Below are positions 1 to 6,011 of a DNA stretch of 30,838 nucleotides, one piece after another. The position numbers and the translations under genes were made by a program. This DNA is from Streptomyces sp. NRRL WC-3742 (GTDB lineage Bacteria; Actinomycetota; Actinomycetes; Streptomycetales; Streptomycetaceae). The stretch is taken from positions 1 through 30,838 of the forward strand of contig NZ_JOCF01000083.1 of NCBI RefSeq assembly GCF_000720635.1, read 5' to 3'. The first letter of the stretch is position 1; the number at the start of each line of letters is the position of its first letter. The notes below the pieces were generated by a model, which did no database searches, was not told where the DNA came from, and worked only from the letters and a program-made list of their open reading frames with translations.

Positions 1-4
1 TGGC

Positions 5-37
5 GCGGCCGCGCGTGGCTTCGCCCCGCGCGGCCGC
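5..37. repeat. GC-rich hairpin with NotI-like arms
   Basis: Arms 5-15 (GCGGCCGCGCG) and 27-37 (CGCGCGGCCGC) are exact reverse complements around an 11-nt loop. The 3' arm runs directly into the first copy of the 25-bp direct repeat. It could be a terminator for a gene left of the window or part of a repetitive extragenic element. Confidence 0.55.
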
Positions 38-52
38 AAAGCCCTGCCCGGG
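28..52. repeat. 25-bp direct repeat, copy 1
   Basis: This sequence begins GCGCGGCCGC and ends GCCCTGCCCGGG, and it recurs exactly at 209-233. The 12 bases TGGCGCGGCCGC that lead into copy 2 (207-218) also occur at 1-12. This suggests a dispersed intergenic repeat family. Confidence 0.7.
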
Positions 53-208
53 GGTGCTGCGGGCCGGGTGGCTGGTTCGGGTTCCTGCGCTGGTGAGGGG
101 GCCACAGGGTGCTGGCTGGGGTGGGGGTTTGGGTGGGGTGGGAGGGGTTGTGTGGGAAGTCGGTGGGGTCGACTTCCTGTGCTGGTGGCGGTGTGGGTCG
201 GGGTTGTG

Positions 209-233
209 GCGCGGCCGCAAAGCCCTGCCCGGG
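209..233. repeat. 25-bp direct repeat, copy 2
   Basis: Exact second copy of the repeat at 28-52, with a copy spacing of 181 bp. The bases between the copies are G-rich and have no gene. Confidence 0.7.
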
Positions 234-306
234 ATGGGGTGTTGCGGGGTGGGTGGCTGTGTGGAGGTGGAGCAGAGTCGCCCGTCCGAACGAGACGAGA
301 TGGGTG

Positions 307-337
307 CGCCCCCTCGCTCGGGGAGAGCGAGGGGGCG
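307..337 (-). terminator. Terminator hairpin after PEP mutase-family gene
   Basis: A perfect 13-bp stem (307-319 with 325-337) closes on the loop GGGGA, 7 nt downstream of the stop codon of the minus-strand gene at 344-1174. It has no U tract, which is usual for streptomycete hairpin terminators. The 29-nt core is identical to the hairpin at 1248-1280. Confidence 0.75.
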
Positions 338-343
338 GCAGGG

Positions 344-1174
344 TCAGCGGTTCATCAGGGCGTTGAGGTCGCCGTAGGGGATGGCGTCGGTGAGGGAGGT
401 GTAGGTGCCGGTGGCGGCCAGTTCTGCCGCCGCTCGACGGGCTACCGCGTACGCGGCCTCGGCGACGCCGGAGCCGAGGCTGACGCGGGCGACGCCCAGC
501 TTCGACAGTTCCGGTACGGACGGGGCGCCCGGGCCGGCGAGGATGTTCACCGGGGCGGGGATTCCGGCCGTGAGGGCGGCGATGAGGTCGGGGTCGGTGA
601 CGCCGGGGACGAAGATGCCGCTGGCTCCGGCGTCGAGGTAGGCGCGGGCGCGGTCGAGGGTCTCCTGGAGGCGGGTTTCCTCGGGGCCGATGGCGCGGAG
701 GTAGGTGTCCAGGCGGGCGTTGATGAAGAGGGGGACCCCGGCGGCGTCGGCTGCGGAGCGGGCGGCGGCGAGGCGCTCGCACTGGTCGGCGACCGGACGC
801 AGGGCGGGCAGGTTGTCCGGGTGGGCGTCCTCGATGTTGATGCCGACAGCTCCGGCGGCGATCACCCGGGCGACCGTGTCGGCGACCTCGGCGGGGGTGG
901 CGCCGAACCCGCTCTCGATGTCGGCGGTGACCGGGACGGACACGGCGTTCACCACACGGGCGATCAGTGCGACGGCCTGGTCCCGGTCGAGGTGGTCGCC
1001 GTCTGCGGCGCCGAGCCCCCAGGCGACACCGGCGCTGGTGGTGGCGATGGCGCGGGCACCCGCTGATTCGACCAGCCGGGCGCTGGCGGCGTCCCAGGCG
1101 TTGGCGAGGGCCAGGGGGGTGGTGGGGGTGTGGAGGGCGTGGAACAGGTTGGCACTGTCGTGCTGCGTGGTCAT
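344..1174 (-). CDS. Isocitrate lyase / PEP mutase family protein
   Basis: The 276-residue protein has the TIM-barrel pattern of the PEP mutase/isocitrate lyase superfamily. Visible blocks are a TTSAGVAWGLGA segment near residue 45, the metal-site motif DIESGFG near residue 85, NIEDAHPD near 117, and INARLDTYL near 150. Family members cleave or rearrange C-C or C-P bonds of small 2-oxo acids such as oxaloacetate, 2-methylisocitrate or phosphonopyruvate. The Lys-Lys-Cys-Gly-His loop of true isocitrate lyases is absent, so lyase activity on isocitrate is unlikely. Streptomycetes commonly carry such stand-alone members with no assigned substrate. The ATG at 1174 has no clear Shine-Dalgarno sequence. 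A strong hairpin follows the stop, and the gene appears to be monocistronic. The superfamily is secure; the substrate is unknown. Confidence 0.88.
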   Translation of the reverse strand: MTTQHDSANLFHALHTPTTPLALANAWDAASARLVESAGARAIATTSAGVAWGLGAADGDHLDRDQAVALIARVVNAVSVPVTADIESGFGATPAEVADTVARVIAAGAVGINIEDAHPDNLPALRPVADQCERLAAARSAADAAGVPLFINARLDTYLRAIGPEETRLQETLDRARAYLDAGASGIFVPGVTDPDLIAALTAGIPAPVNILAGPGAPSVPELSKLGVARVSLGSGVAEAAYAVARRAAAELAATGTYTSLTDAIPYGDLNALMNR

Positions 1175-1247
1175 GGTCGGTATTGGATCAGTGGAAGGGG
1201 GGTGGTGTCTGGCGGATTTGCGACAGAACCGTTGGGTGGGTGTGGCC

Positions 1248-1280
1248 GTGCCCCCTCGCTCGGGGAGAGCGAGGGGGCAC
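1248..1280 (-). terminator. Terminator hairpin after DUF397 gene
   Basis: A perfect 14-bp stem (1248-1261 with 1267-1280) with loop GGGGA, 11 nt beyond the stop of the minus-strand DUF397 gene. It shares its entire 29-nt core with the hairpin at 307-337. It also lies about 75 nt upstream of the start of the next minus-strand gene, so it separates the two units. Confidence 0.75.
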
Positions 1281-1291
1281 GGGGGGTGCGG

Positions 1292-1483
1292 TCAGGCGTG
1301 GTGGTCGAGTTGGCTGGCCTTGGCGGCGGCGAGGAGGGTGGTGAAGGCAACGGGGGTGGCGCGGATGATGTGGTCGCCTTCATCGGACTCGCGGAGTTCG
1401 ACAGCCCCGTCCAGGGCGCGGATCTCCACGCAGTCGCCACCAGAACCGCTGTATGACGACTTCTGCCACTTCGTGCTGGTCAT
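1292..1483 (-). CDS. DUF397 domain protein
   Basis: A 63-residue protein with the DUF397 signature: KWQKSSYSGSGGDCVEI near the N-terminus, then a short middle ending in RATPVAFTTLLAA. These small actinobacterial proteins are nearly always coded beside an Xre-type DUF5753 regulator, as here. The Scr1/Scr2 pair described in Streptomyces behaves as an antitoxin/toxin-like developmental regulatory pair. The start ATG at 1483 lies only 10 nt from the stop of the upstream regulator, and its ribosome-binding site (GAAAGG) overlaps that stop, so translation is probably coupled. The family is clear. Whether this copy is toxic or a regulator partner cannot be told from sequence. Confidence 0.9.
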   Translation of the reverse strand: MTSTKWQKSSYSGSGGDCVEIRALDGAVELRESDEGDHIIRATPVAFTTLLAAAKASQLDHHA

Positions 1484-1493
1484 GTTGGGCCTT

Positions 1494-2339
1494 TCAAAGG
1501 TTTCGTGCGATCTTGCGAATCAGGTCACGGGAGTCGCTCTCGTCGAGCGCGACTGATTCCGTGCGCGTGAAGATGGACCGGTAGCTGGCGAGTTCGCTGA
1601 CTGCATCAATGTGCAGGGACCTTCGCGACGATTCGACCTCGACGGTGTCAAGCTCTGGCACCGCGCCACATGCGTAGGTGACGTTCTCGACCGCACCAGG
1701 GAAGGTGTCGATGTCGAATGGCACGACGCGGATTGTCATCCAGGACTGCACGGAGTCTTCAACCAGAGCATCGAGCTGCTGCCGAAGGACTTCGGTGCCT
1801 CCAAAGCGAGTCCACAGCGCGGACTCGTAGATGAAGCATGTGATCGGCTTCTGATCACGTCGCAGGTCGGCTTTCCGCTGCATCCTGAACGTGGTTCGGG
1901 CCTCCAACTCGTGCCGAGGCAGCGGAGGGAGGATGCGCCCGAAGACGGATGAGGCATAGCTGATGGTCTGGCAAACACCCGGAAGGTGGGGGACGGTCCA
2001 GAGGGACAGACTGTTCGAACTCTTCTCCAGCTCGGCGATCTCTAGGAAGGAATCCGAGATGGTGCCCCGGTAATCCTCCCACCAGCCCTTGGAGCGATCC
2101 TGGACCATCGCCTCAAGGGCATCGATCAGCGGTTCGTTCATGCACTTGCAGGCAGCGGCGAAGGAGCGGAGGCGCTCTGGGCTCACGCCGACCTTGGCCG
2201 CCTCTATCTGGCTGACCTGAGTCCGGTCGATGCCGAGGGCTCTGCTCAGGCTGCTGGTCGACAGGCCAGCAGCCTCGCGCATCTTCCGAAGTTCGGTGCC
2301 GATGCGGCGTTGACGGAGCGTCGGGTTGAGTCGCGGCAT
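1494..2339 (-). CDS. Xre-family regulator with DUF5753 domain
   Basis: The 281-residue protein has an N-terminal helix-turn-helix (about residues 10-70; core LSRALGIDRTQVSQIEAAKV) followed by a DUF5753 domain to the C-terminus (LPGVCQTISYASSVF, ALWTRFGG, TIRVVPFD segments). Such proteins are streptomycete-specific DNA-binding regulators paired with DUF397 proteins. The start ATG at 2339 is preceded by a strong GGAAGGAA ribosome-binding site. The divergent spacer contains palindromes and direct repeats that may be its operator, so autoregulation and control of the divergent HATPase gene are plausible. Its codon use is less biased to G/C than its neighbours, which is common for this paralogous, frequently transferred family. 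Confidence 0.92.
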   Translation of the reverse strand: MPRLNPTLRQRRIGTELRKMREAAGLSTSSLSRALGIDRTQVSQIEAAKVGVSPERLRSFAAACKCMNEPLIDALEAMVQDRSKGWWEDYRGTISDSFLEIAELEKSSNSLSLWTVPHLPGVCQTISYASSVFGRILPPLPRHELEARTTFRMQRKADLRRDQKPITCFIYESALWTRFGGTEVLRQQLDALVEDSVQSWMTIRVVPFDIDTFPGAVENVTYACGAVPELDTVEVESSRRSLHIDAVSELASYRSIFTRTESVALDESDSRDLIRKIARNL

Positions 2340-2405
2340 TGGTTCCTTCCTTGCCCTTATGACCCAAGTCTGCCGCGTGATCGCGGGCGGGGTCCACTTG
2401 AGGGT

Positions 2406-2422
2406 GAACTTCTCGGAACTTC
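2406..2422. promoter_or_regulatory. Direct heptamer repeat (half-site pair)
   Basis: GAACTTC occurs at 2406-2412 and again at 2416-2422, starts 10 bp apart and so one helical turn, directly abutting the palindrome at 2422-2439. The spacing fits protein binding on one DNA face. It is a candidate operator for the divergent Xre regulator. Confidence 0.5.
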
Positions 2423-2439
2423 AAATCACATGTGATTTG
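2422..2439. promoter_or_regulatory. 18-bp perfect palindrome, candidate operator
   Basis: CAAATCACATGTGATTTG is its own reverse complement across all 18 bases. It sits in the divergent spacer between the Xre regulator and the HATPase gene and is strikingly AT-rich for this genome. It is the strongest operator candidate in the window. I infer that the neighbouring helix-turn-helix protein binds it. Confidence 0.65.
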
Positions 2440-2465
2440 GTTGCGCTATGGTCGTTGCTACACAT

Positions 2466-2480
2466 CGATCCGATGGATCG
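2466..2480. promoter_or_regulatory. Inverted repeat CGATCC-GAT-GGATCG
   Basis: Perfect 6-bp arms around a 3-bp spacer, about 50 bp upstream of the ATG at 2531. It may be a second regulatory site in the leader or promoter of the HATPase gene. It is short, so chance is possible. Confidence 0.4.
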
Positions 2481-2530
2481 TCAACTATGGCTGCCTTCGC
2501 GCCACTTCATCGCATCTCGGGAGAAGTCCC

Positions 2531-2893
2531 ATGCGTCACCTCAACACGCCCTCGTTCGCCCTCGCCCGGCAGTCGCTGCACGACACGATGTCCCGCGTCG
2601 GCTGGCCCCCGTCCGTCATCTTCGACGCGGAGTTGGCGCTCTGCGAGCTCCTCGCCAACGCCTGGAGGCACGGCGAAACCCCGGCGCCGATCGTCCAGAT
2701 CATCTCCGTCGACCACCTCCTCCGGGTCTCCGTCTCGGACGAGAGCCCGGTGATTCCGGAGTCGAAGACTCCCGACCTCCTCGCCGAGTCCGGGCGGGGC
2801 CTCCAGCTCGTCGAAGGGCTCACCCACCGCTGGGGTGTGGACCCCCAGAAGCGGGGCAAGAGCGTGTGGTTCGAGCTGCGGGCCGCCTCGTGA
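2531..2893 (+). CDS. ATP-binding protein, anti-sigma-factor kinase-like (HATPase)
   Basis: A 120-residue protein of the GHKL/HATPase fold used by RsbW/SpoIIAB-like anti-sigma kinases. The N box is ELLANAWRHG (about residues 42-51). An Asp in SVSDESP lies in the G1 position, and GRGLQLVEGL is the G2 lid segment. I start it at ATG 2531 because a GGGAGAAG ribosome-binding site precedes it and the family begins near this point; an upstream in-frame extension to 2432 would add unrelated residues across the operator. Streptomycetes carry dozens of these orphan kinases, often beside DUF397/Xre pairs, as here. No sigma factor or anti-anti-sigma gene is adjacent, so the target is unknown. The stop overlaps the next gene start (GTGA). 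Confidence 0.87.
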   Translation: MRHLNTPSFALARQSLHDTMSRVGWPPSVIFDAELALCELLANAWRHGETPAPIVQIISVDHLLRVSVSDESPVIPESKTPDLLAESGRGLQLVEGLTHRWGVDPQKRGKSVWFELRAAS

Positions 2894-3147
2894 GTCCCCG
2901 GAGCCGCTACCCCATGAGGCCCGGTGACCCCCGCCTGCGCGCCTTCACTGACGACCACGTCCGCTCCCTCCTGAGTGAACTCCACGAGCGGGGCAAGAAG
3001 TTCGGCCTCGTCTGGCCCTCCGCCACCACCGACCACACCATCGACGGCTGCGTCCTCGTCTGCTTCAACACCGCCCCCCTCTCCACCCTCCTCAACCTCC
3101 TCACCCTCCTCCTCGACGCCGATCGCGAGCACACGTGCGATTCCTGA
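2890..3147 (+). CDS. Hypothetical protein, coupled to HATPase gene
   Basis: An 85-residue protein starting at GTG 2890, inside the stop of the HATPase gene (GTGA overlap), which is strong support for a real translated frame. It contains an FTDDHVRSLLSELHERGKKF helical segment, a GLVWPSATTDHTIDG segment, and a Leu-rich C-terminal helix (LLNLLTLLLDADREH). I do not recognise a family. The tight coupling suggests a partner or modulator of the HATPase protein. An alternative ATG start lies eight codons further in. Confidence 0.65.
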   Translation: MSPRSRYPMRPGDPRLRAFTDDHVRSLLSELHERGKKFGLVWPSATTDHTIDGCVLVCFNTAPLSTLLNLLTLLLDADREHTCDS

Positions 3148-3248
3148 TCACCGTCGCCTTCGCCGTCCTTCTCCTCCTCGCCTTCGCCACTGTCGCCCTG
3201 GGCGTCATCACCGCCCTCCGCGCCACCCCGCCTGACGAGGACGCCTGA
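3135..3248 (+). CDS. Very small single-pass membrane protein
   Basis: A 37-residue frame starts at GTG 3135, overlaps the end of the preceding gene by 13 nt and stops at 3248. Its translation begins VRFLITVAFAVLLLLAFA, continues as a strongly hydrophobic helix up to about residue 28, and ends in a short charged tail (RATPPDEDA). A single membrane helix with an acidic cytosolic or external tail fits. Overlap with the gene before and a hairpin right after support a third cistron of the HATPase unit. No family is recognised, and small size keeps confidence moderate. Confidence 0.5.
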   Translation: MRFLITVAFAVLLLLAFATVALGVITALRATPPDEDA

Positions 3249-3287
3249 CCGCCAGCCCCCCGCCACCCTGCGTGCCGGGGGCTGCGG
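3249..3287 (+). terminator. Hairpin after the small membrane ORF
   Basis: CAGCCCCC (3253-3260) pairs with GGGGGCTG (3277-3284). Across one bulged C, CCG at 3249-3251 pairs with CGG at 3285-3287. It begins immediately after the stop at 3248 and precedes the next gene by 13 nt, so it probably ends the HATPase unit. Confidence 0.55.
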
Positions 3288-3293
3288 CACGAT
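3288..3293 (+). promoter_or_regulatory. Possible -10 element, leaderless start of 3301 gene
   Basis: CACGAT lies 7 nt before ATG 3301, and no Shine-Dalgarno sequence is present. The spacing matches the other leaderless-looking starts in this window (LysR, ABC ATPase, DUF2567, LON-domain gene, hisD). The hexamer is a weaker TANNNT match than in most of those cases. Confidence 0.35.
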
Positions 3294-3300
3294 TGTTCCC

Positions 3301-4038
3301 ATGGCACAGCGGCGATACGAGTACGCACCGGCGAACACCCTCCTCGGACTCCTCCAGCGGGGCAGGGGACGGGGCGCGCTGATCGCTGCCGAGGATGCGG
3401 GGGCGTCCGCCGAGCTTGTGTACGCGTGCATCCGGTACGAGTGGCGGTGGGACCCGCAGCTCGACGATCGGGCTCTCTATCTGGCGCGCCTGATCCGGGA
3501 CCTGGAGCTGCCGCTCGGTCCGGTGACCGAGATGCTGGCCGGGGGAAGCGACACCCGGGAGCGGGCTGCCAGGGTGCTGGAGCTGCTGGACGGGCCTCCT
3601 CGGCGCGAGCCGAGGCGGGTGGATCCGCGCTCGGAGCAGGACGTCCCCACCTTGATCGCCGAGCTGGAACGGCACTGGGTGGAGCAGCAGTGGCGCGGCC
3701 CCGCCGCCCTGGCGCGGGGGCTTGCGCGGTTCGGAGCGGAGGCGGCCGGGGCGGCCTCTCTCCTGCGCCGCTTCTGGCTGTGCACCCCGCATTCGTACGA
3801 GCGGGCCGCCTATCTGGAGGCGCTGCTGGCGATGGAGGCCCCTGGGACGGCGGAGGCGGCGGTCGAGTCGCTCTGGGACTGTGAGGCGAGCGCCCGCCTG
3901 TTCGGGATCCGGCATGCTCCGGACCGGCCGGACGTGCTTCGCCGGATCGCCTGCCTGCGGGACGACCCGATGGAGGAGCCGGATGTCCGCGAGGCTGCCG
4001 CTTCGGTGTTGCGCGGCACCTCCGGGCCCCTATTGTGA
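3301..4038 (+). CDS. HEAT-like helical-repeat protein, short paralog
   Basis: A 245-residue soluble protein made of repeated amphipathic helices, resembling HEAT/armadillo-type scaffolds. It is a clear paralog of the protein at 6012-7097. Both share TLLGLLQRGRG near the N-terminus, EWRWD, RFWLC-PHSYER, and LRDDPMEEPDVREAA at the C-terminus. About 115 residues of the longer protein are missing between roughly residues 95 and 113 here, so this looks like an internally shortened duplicate rather than a fragment, because both ends are intact. HEAT-like proteins usually bind other proteins. No enzymatic motif is seen and no function can be assigned. The start ATG at 3301 lacks a Shine-Dalgarno sequence. 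Confidence 0.82.
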   Translation: MAQRRYEYAPANTLLGLLQRGRGRGALIAAEDAGASAELVYACIRYEWRWDPQLDDRALYLARLIRDLELPLGPVTEMLAGGSDTRERAARVLELLDGPPRREPRRVDPRSEQDVPTLIAELERHWVEQQWRGPAALARGLARFGAEAAGAASLLRRFWLCTPHSYERAAYLEALLAMEAPGTAEAAVESLWDCEASARLFGIRHAPDRPDVLRRIACLRDDPMEEPDVREAAASVLRGTSGPLL

Positions 4039-4077
4039 TCCCGGGCCGATAGGCCGCCAACTGCCTTTGGGGGGCGC

Positions 4078-4389
4078 ATGGGTGAGTGGGACGGGTTCCT
4101 GACGGACGACTACGCCGTGGAGGAGACCAGCGCCTCGGTGGCGTACTCCGAGACCGAGGTCGTCGTGGTCGAGACCGAGGTTCTGGCGGTGGAAGAGGTC
4201 CACTTCGCGGAGGTCACCGAGGTCGCCGAGGTCACCGAGGTCTCGTTCGAGAGCTACCTCTCGGTGACGGAGACCGGGACCGAGACCGAGACCGCCGCCG
4301 GGTCGTACGAGTCCCACACCGACCACACCGCCGATGACGAGGGCGGCTTCTCCCACGACAGCGATCCGGGGCACGACGTCTGGTCCTGA
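4078..4389 (+). CDS. Acidic low-complexity protein, no Lys or Arg
   Basis: The 103-residue protein has 28 Asp/Glu by my count and five His, but not a single Lys, Arg, Cys, Asn, Gln or Ile. Its middle is built of Glu-Val and Thr-Glu repeats (AEVTEVAEVTEV near residues 44-55, TETGTETET near 64-72). The DNA shows tandem 9-bp and 6-bp units, so the repeats probably grew by slippage. It has no signal peptide and no membrane helix. The frame starts at ATG 4078 after a G-rich site (GGGGGGC) and lies in a same-strand cluster 39 nt after the short helical-repeat gene and 30 nt before the zinc-ribbon gene. I do not recognise a family. A highly charged disordered partner of the neighbours is an inference only. 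Confidence 0.65.
   Translation: MGEWDGFLTDDYAVEETSASVAYSETEVVVVETEVLAVEEVHFAEVTEVAEVTEVSFESYLSVTETGTETETAAGSYESHTDHTADDEGGFSHDSDPGHDVWS
4210..4245 (+). repeat. Four tandem 9-bp units inside acidic gene
   Basis: GAGGTCACC, GAGGTCGCC, GAGGTCACC and GAGGTCTCG follow each other directly and encode Glu-Val-Thr/Ala/Ser. A second slippage-prone tract of GAGACC-type hexamers lies near 4269-4292 in the same gene. Confidence 0.8.
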
Positions 4390-4419
4390 TCCGGCGAAGC
4401 CTCGAACCCTGGAGGTGCT

Positions 4420-5997
4420 GTGCCGCCCTCGATCACCCTGGACGCCGAACGCCGGATCGCGGCGTCGCCGGAGCAGGCCCGCGCCGCCGTGGTGGCGGTG
4501 CTGCACCGGTCCGGGTTCCAGTTGACTGCTGACCTCGCGACCGTCGTCGAGGCCCAACGCGGTTCCGCCGTGCGCGCGGCGATGATGGTGCCGGACCAGA
4601 TGCCGGTGCTGGTACGGATGAACGTGCTGCCCGACACCGGCCCGCAGGCCGCCGTGGTGCGGGTGCACTTCTCGGACCGGGCGGTGTCCACCGCGATCGT
4701 CGGGGTGCAGGAGCCGTTCCAGCAGGCGTTCCTGTCGACCCTCGGCGCCCTCGACGCGGCGCTCGCCGACCTCGTCCCGGGGACGCCTCCGGGCAGGTTC
4801 CCCGCGCCGCGCCTGTGGTCGAAGCAGCCGAGTTCGGACGTCGCGGAGCGCGGCCACGCCGCAGGCCAGCGGATCGTCGAGGGTGCGGTGTCGGCGGCCT
4901 CGGCCGCTTCCGGACGGCTCTCGGGCGCGGCGAGGCCCAGTGGGCCGGCGGGCTGGGCGGGCATCACCCACGTGCGGTTCGTCTCGTCGGCCGGGCTGGC
5001 GGTGCTCGACATGCCGGCGGTGGGCGCGCTGCTGGCGATCCCCGCGCTGATCGGCTCCGAGCAGGTGGCGGCGGGCCAGGCGCCCTCGCTGCCGGAGGCG
5101 CTCAGGGCGAAGGTGTTCGAACTCGCCGCGCTGATCGAGACCACGCTCTCCCAGGCCGCCTACGCCGTCCACACCGTGGATATTCCGGGCGAGCACCGGC
5201 TCACCTTCCAGTTCCTGCACCAGCAGGCGGCGATCCGCTCCCAGCTGCCGGTGCGCACGCTGTGCATCTGCCGGGACTGCAAGCACGCCAAGGTCGTCAA
5301 CCTGGACCTGAAGCGGCTGCAGACGCGGAACCGCCGCATCAAGATGCTGGTGTCTGTGCTCGGCGTGACCGCCGGGCGCGACAACCCCAACCCGTTCCAG
5401 GTCTTCAGCACCGTGTTCCGCCAGGCGAAGCTGGAGCCGGACTTCATCTGCACGCGCTGCGAGAGCACCGAGGCGTACGAGCGGCCGGTCACCTTCTGCC
5501 CCGGGTGCGGGGACCAGCGCGCGGAGGCGGTGCTCACCACCTGCGGCAAGTGCGGGCACGACTTCCGCAGCCTGGTCCAGGGCGCGCGCATCTGGGACGC
5601 CGTCCCGGCGGTACCGCCGATGCCTGCCGCGCCGCCCCCGCCGACGATGCCGCCGATGCCCGCCGCGCCGCCCGCGCTGGCGCCCGTCGACGGGTTCGGC
5701 CCGCCGCCCGTCCCGTACGCGGCCGCCCCCGCTCCCGCGCCCGTGCCGCAGCCGGTGCCCGTGCTGCCCCAGCCCTGGTCCGCCCCGCCGCAGGCCAACC
5801 CGTACGCCCAGCCCGCGCCCGCAGCCGTCCCTGCGCCTGCCCCCACCCCCGGGCGGCACTGCGCGATCTGCGGCAGCCCGGCCGACGTGCTGTGGAGCGT
5901 CCACGTCCCGCGCGACGGGGCCTGGCAGCAACTGGGGGTCTGCGCGAGCACCCCGGCCTGCTCCCCGCCGCCCGGCGCCGCGCCCGTCCGGGTCTGA
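4420..5997 (+). CDS. Large Cys-rich zinc-ribbon protein of unknown function
   Basis: A 525-residue protein starting at GTG 4420 with a good GGAGGT site. Residues 1 to about 125 form a predicted alpha/beta domain, followed by an Ala/Gly-rich region with hydrophobic stretches around 180-215. A Cys-rich part then contains C282/C284/C287 and a ribbon-like set C344-x2-C347, C360-x2-C363, C375-x2-C378. Residues about 390-475 are a Pro/Ala-rich linker, and the C-terminus carries a further CAIC pair (481/484) with C508 and C514. The pattern suggests structural zinc binding and protein or nucleic-acid contacts. It sits between the two helical-repeat paralogs and only 30 nt after the acidic gene, so the four genes are likely co-transcribed. 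No known family is recognised, and I assign no function. Confidence 0.75.
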   Translation: MPPSITLDAERRIAASPEQARAAVVAVLHRSGFQLTADLATVVEAQRGSAVRAAMMVPDQMPVLVRMNVLPDTGPQAAVVRVHFSDRAVSTAIVGVQEPFQQAFLSTLGALDAALADLVPGTPPGRFPAPRLWSKQPSSDVAERGHAAGQRIVEGAVSAASAASGRLSGAARPSGPAGWAGITHVRFVSSAGLAVLDMPAVGALLAIPALIGSEQVAAGQAPSLPEALRAKVFELAALIETTLSQAAYAVHTVDIPGEHRLTFQFLHQQAAIRSQLPVRTLCICRDCKHAKVVNLDLKRLQTRNRRIKMLVSVLGVTAGRDNPNPFQVFSTVFRQAKLEPDFICTRCESTEAYERPVTFCPGCGDQRAEAVLTTCGKCGHDFRSLVQGARIWDAVPAVPPMPAAPPPPTMPPMPAAPPALAPVDGFGPPPVPYAAAPAPAPVPQPVPVLPQPWSAPPQANPYAQPAPAAVPAPAPTPGRHCAICGSPADVLWSVHVPRDGAWQQLGVCASTPACSPPPGAAPVRV

Positions 5998-6011
5998 GAG
6001 GGGACACGAAG

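Larger units (their letters stand above)
1..306. other. Non-coding spacer with repeats
   Basis: I see no credible gene here; the open frames are GC-driven and have Gly/Trp/Arg-rich, family-less translations. The stretch is G-rich on the plus strand. It contains a hairpin at 5-37 (11-bp perfect arms) and two copies of a 25-bp direct repeat at 28-52 and 209-233, described separately. Confidence 0.6.

Noticed and set aside
68..1066. Plus-strand 332-codon frame across the spacer and PEP mutase-family gene
   Set aside because: Gly/Val/Asp-rich shadow; the opposite strand carries clear superfamily motifs.
4030..5931. Minus-strand 633-codon frame opposite the acidic and zinc-ribbon genes
   Set aside because: Its translation is Arg/Gly/His low complexity, while the plus frames have ribosome-binding sites and Cys knuckles.
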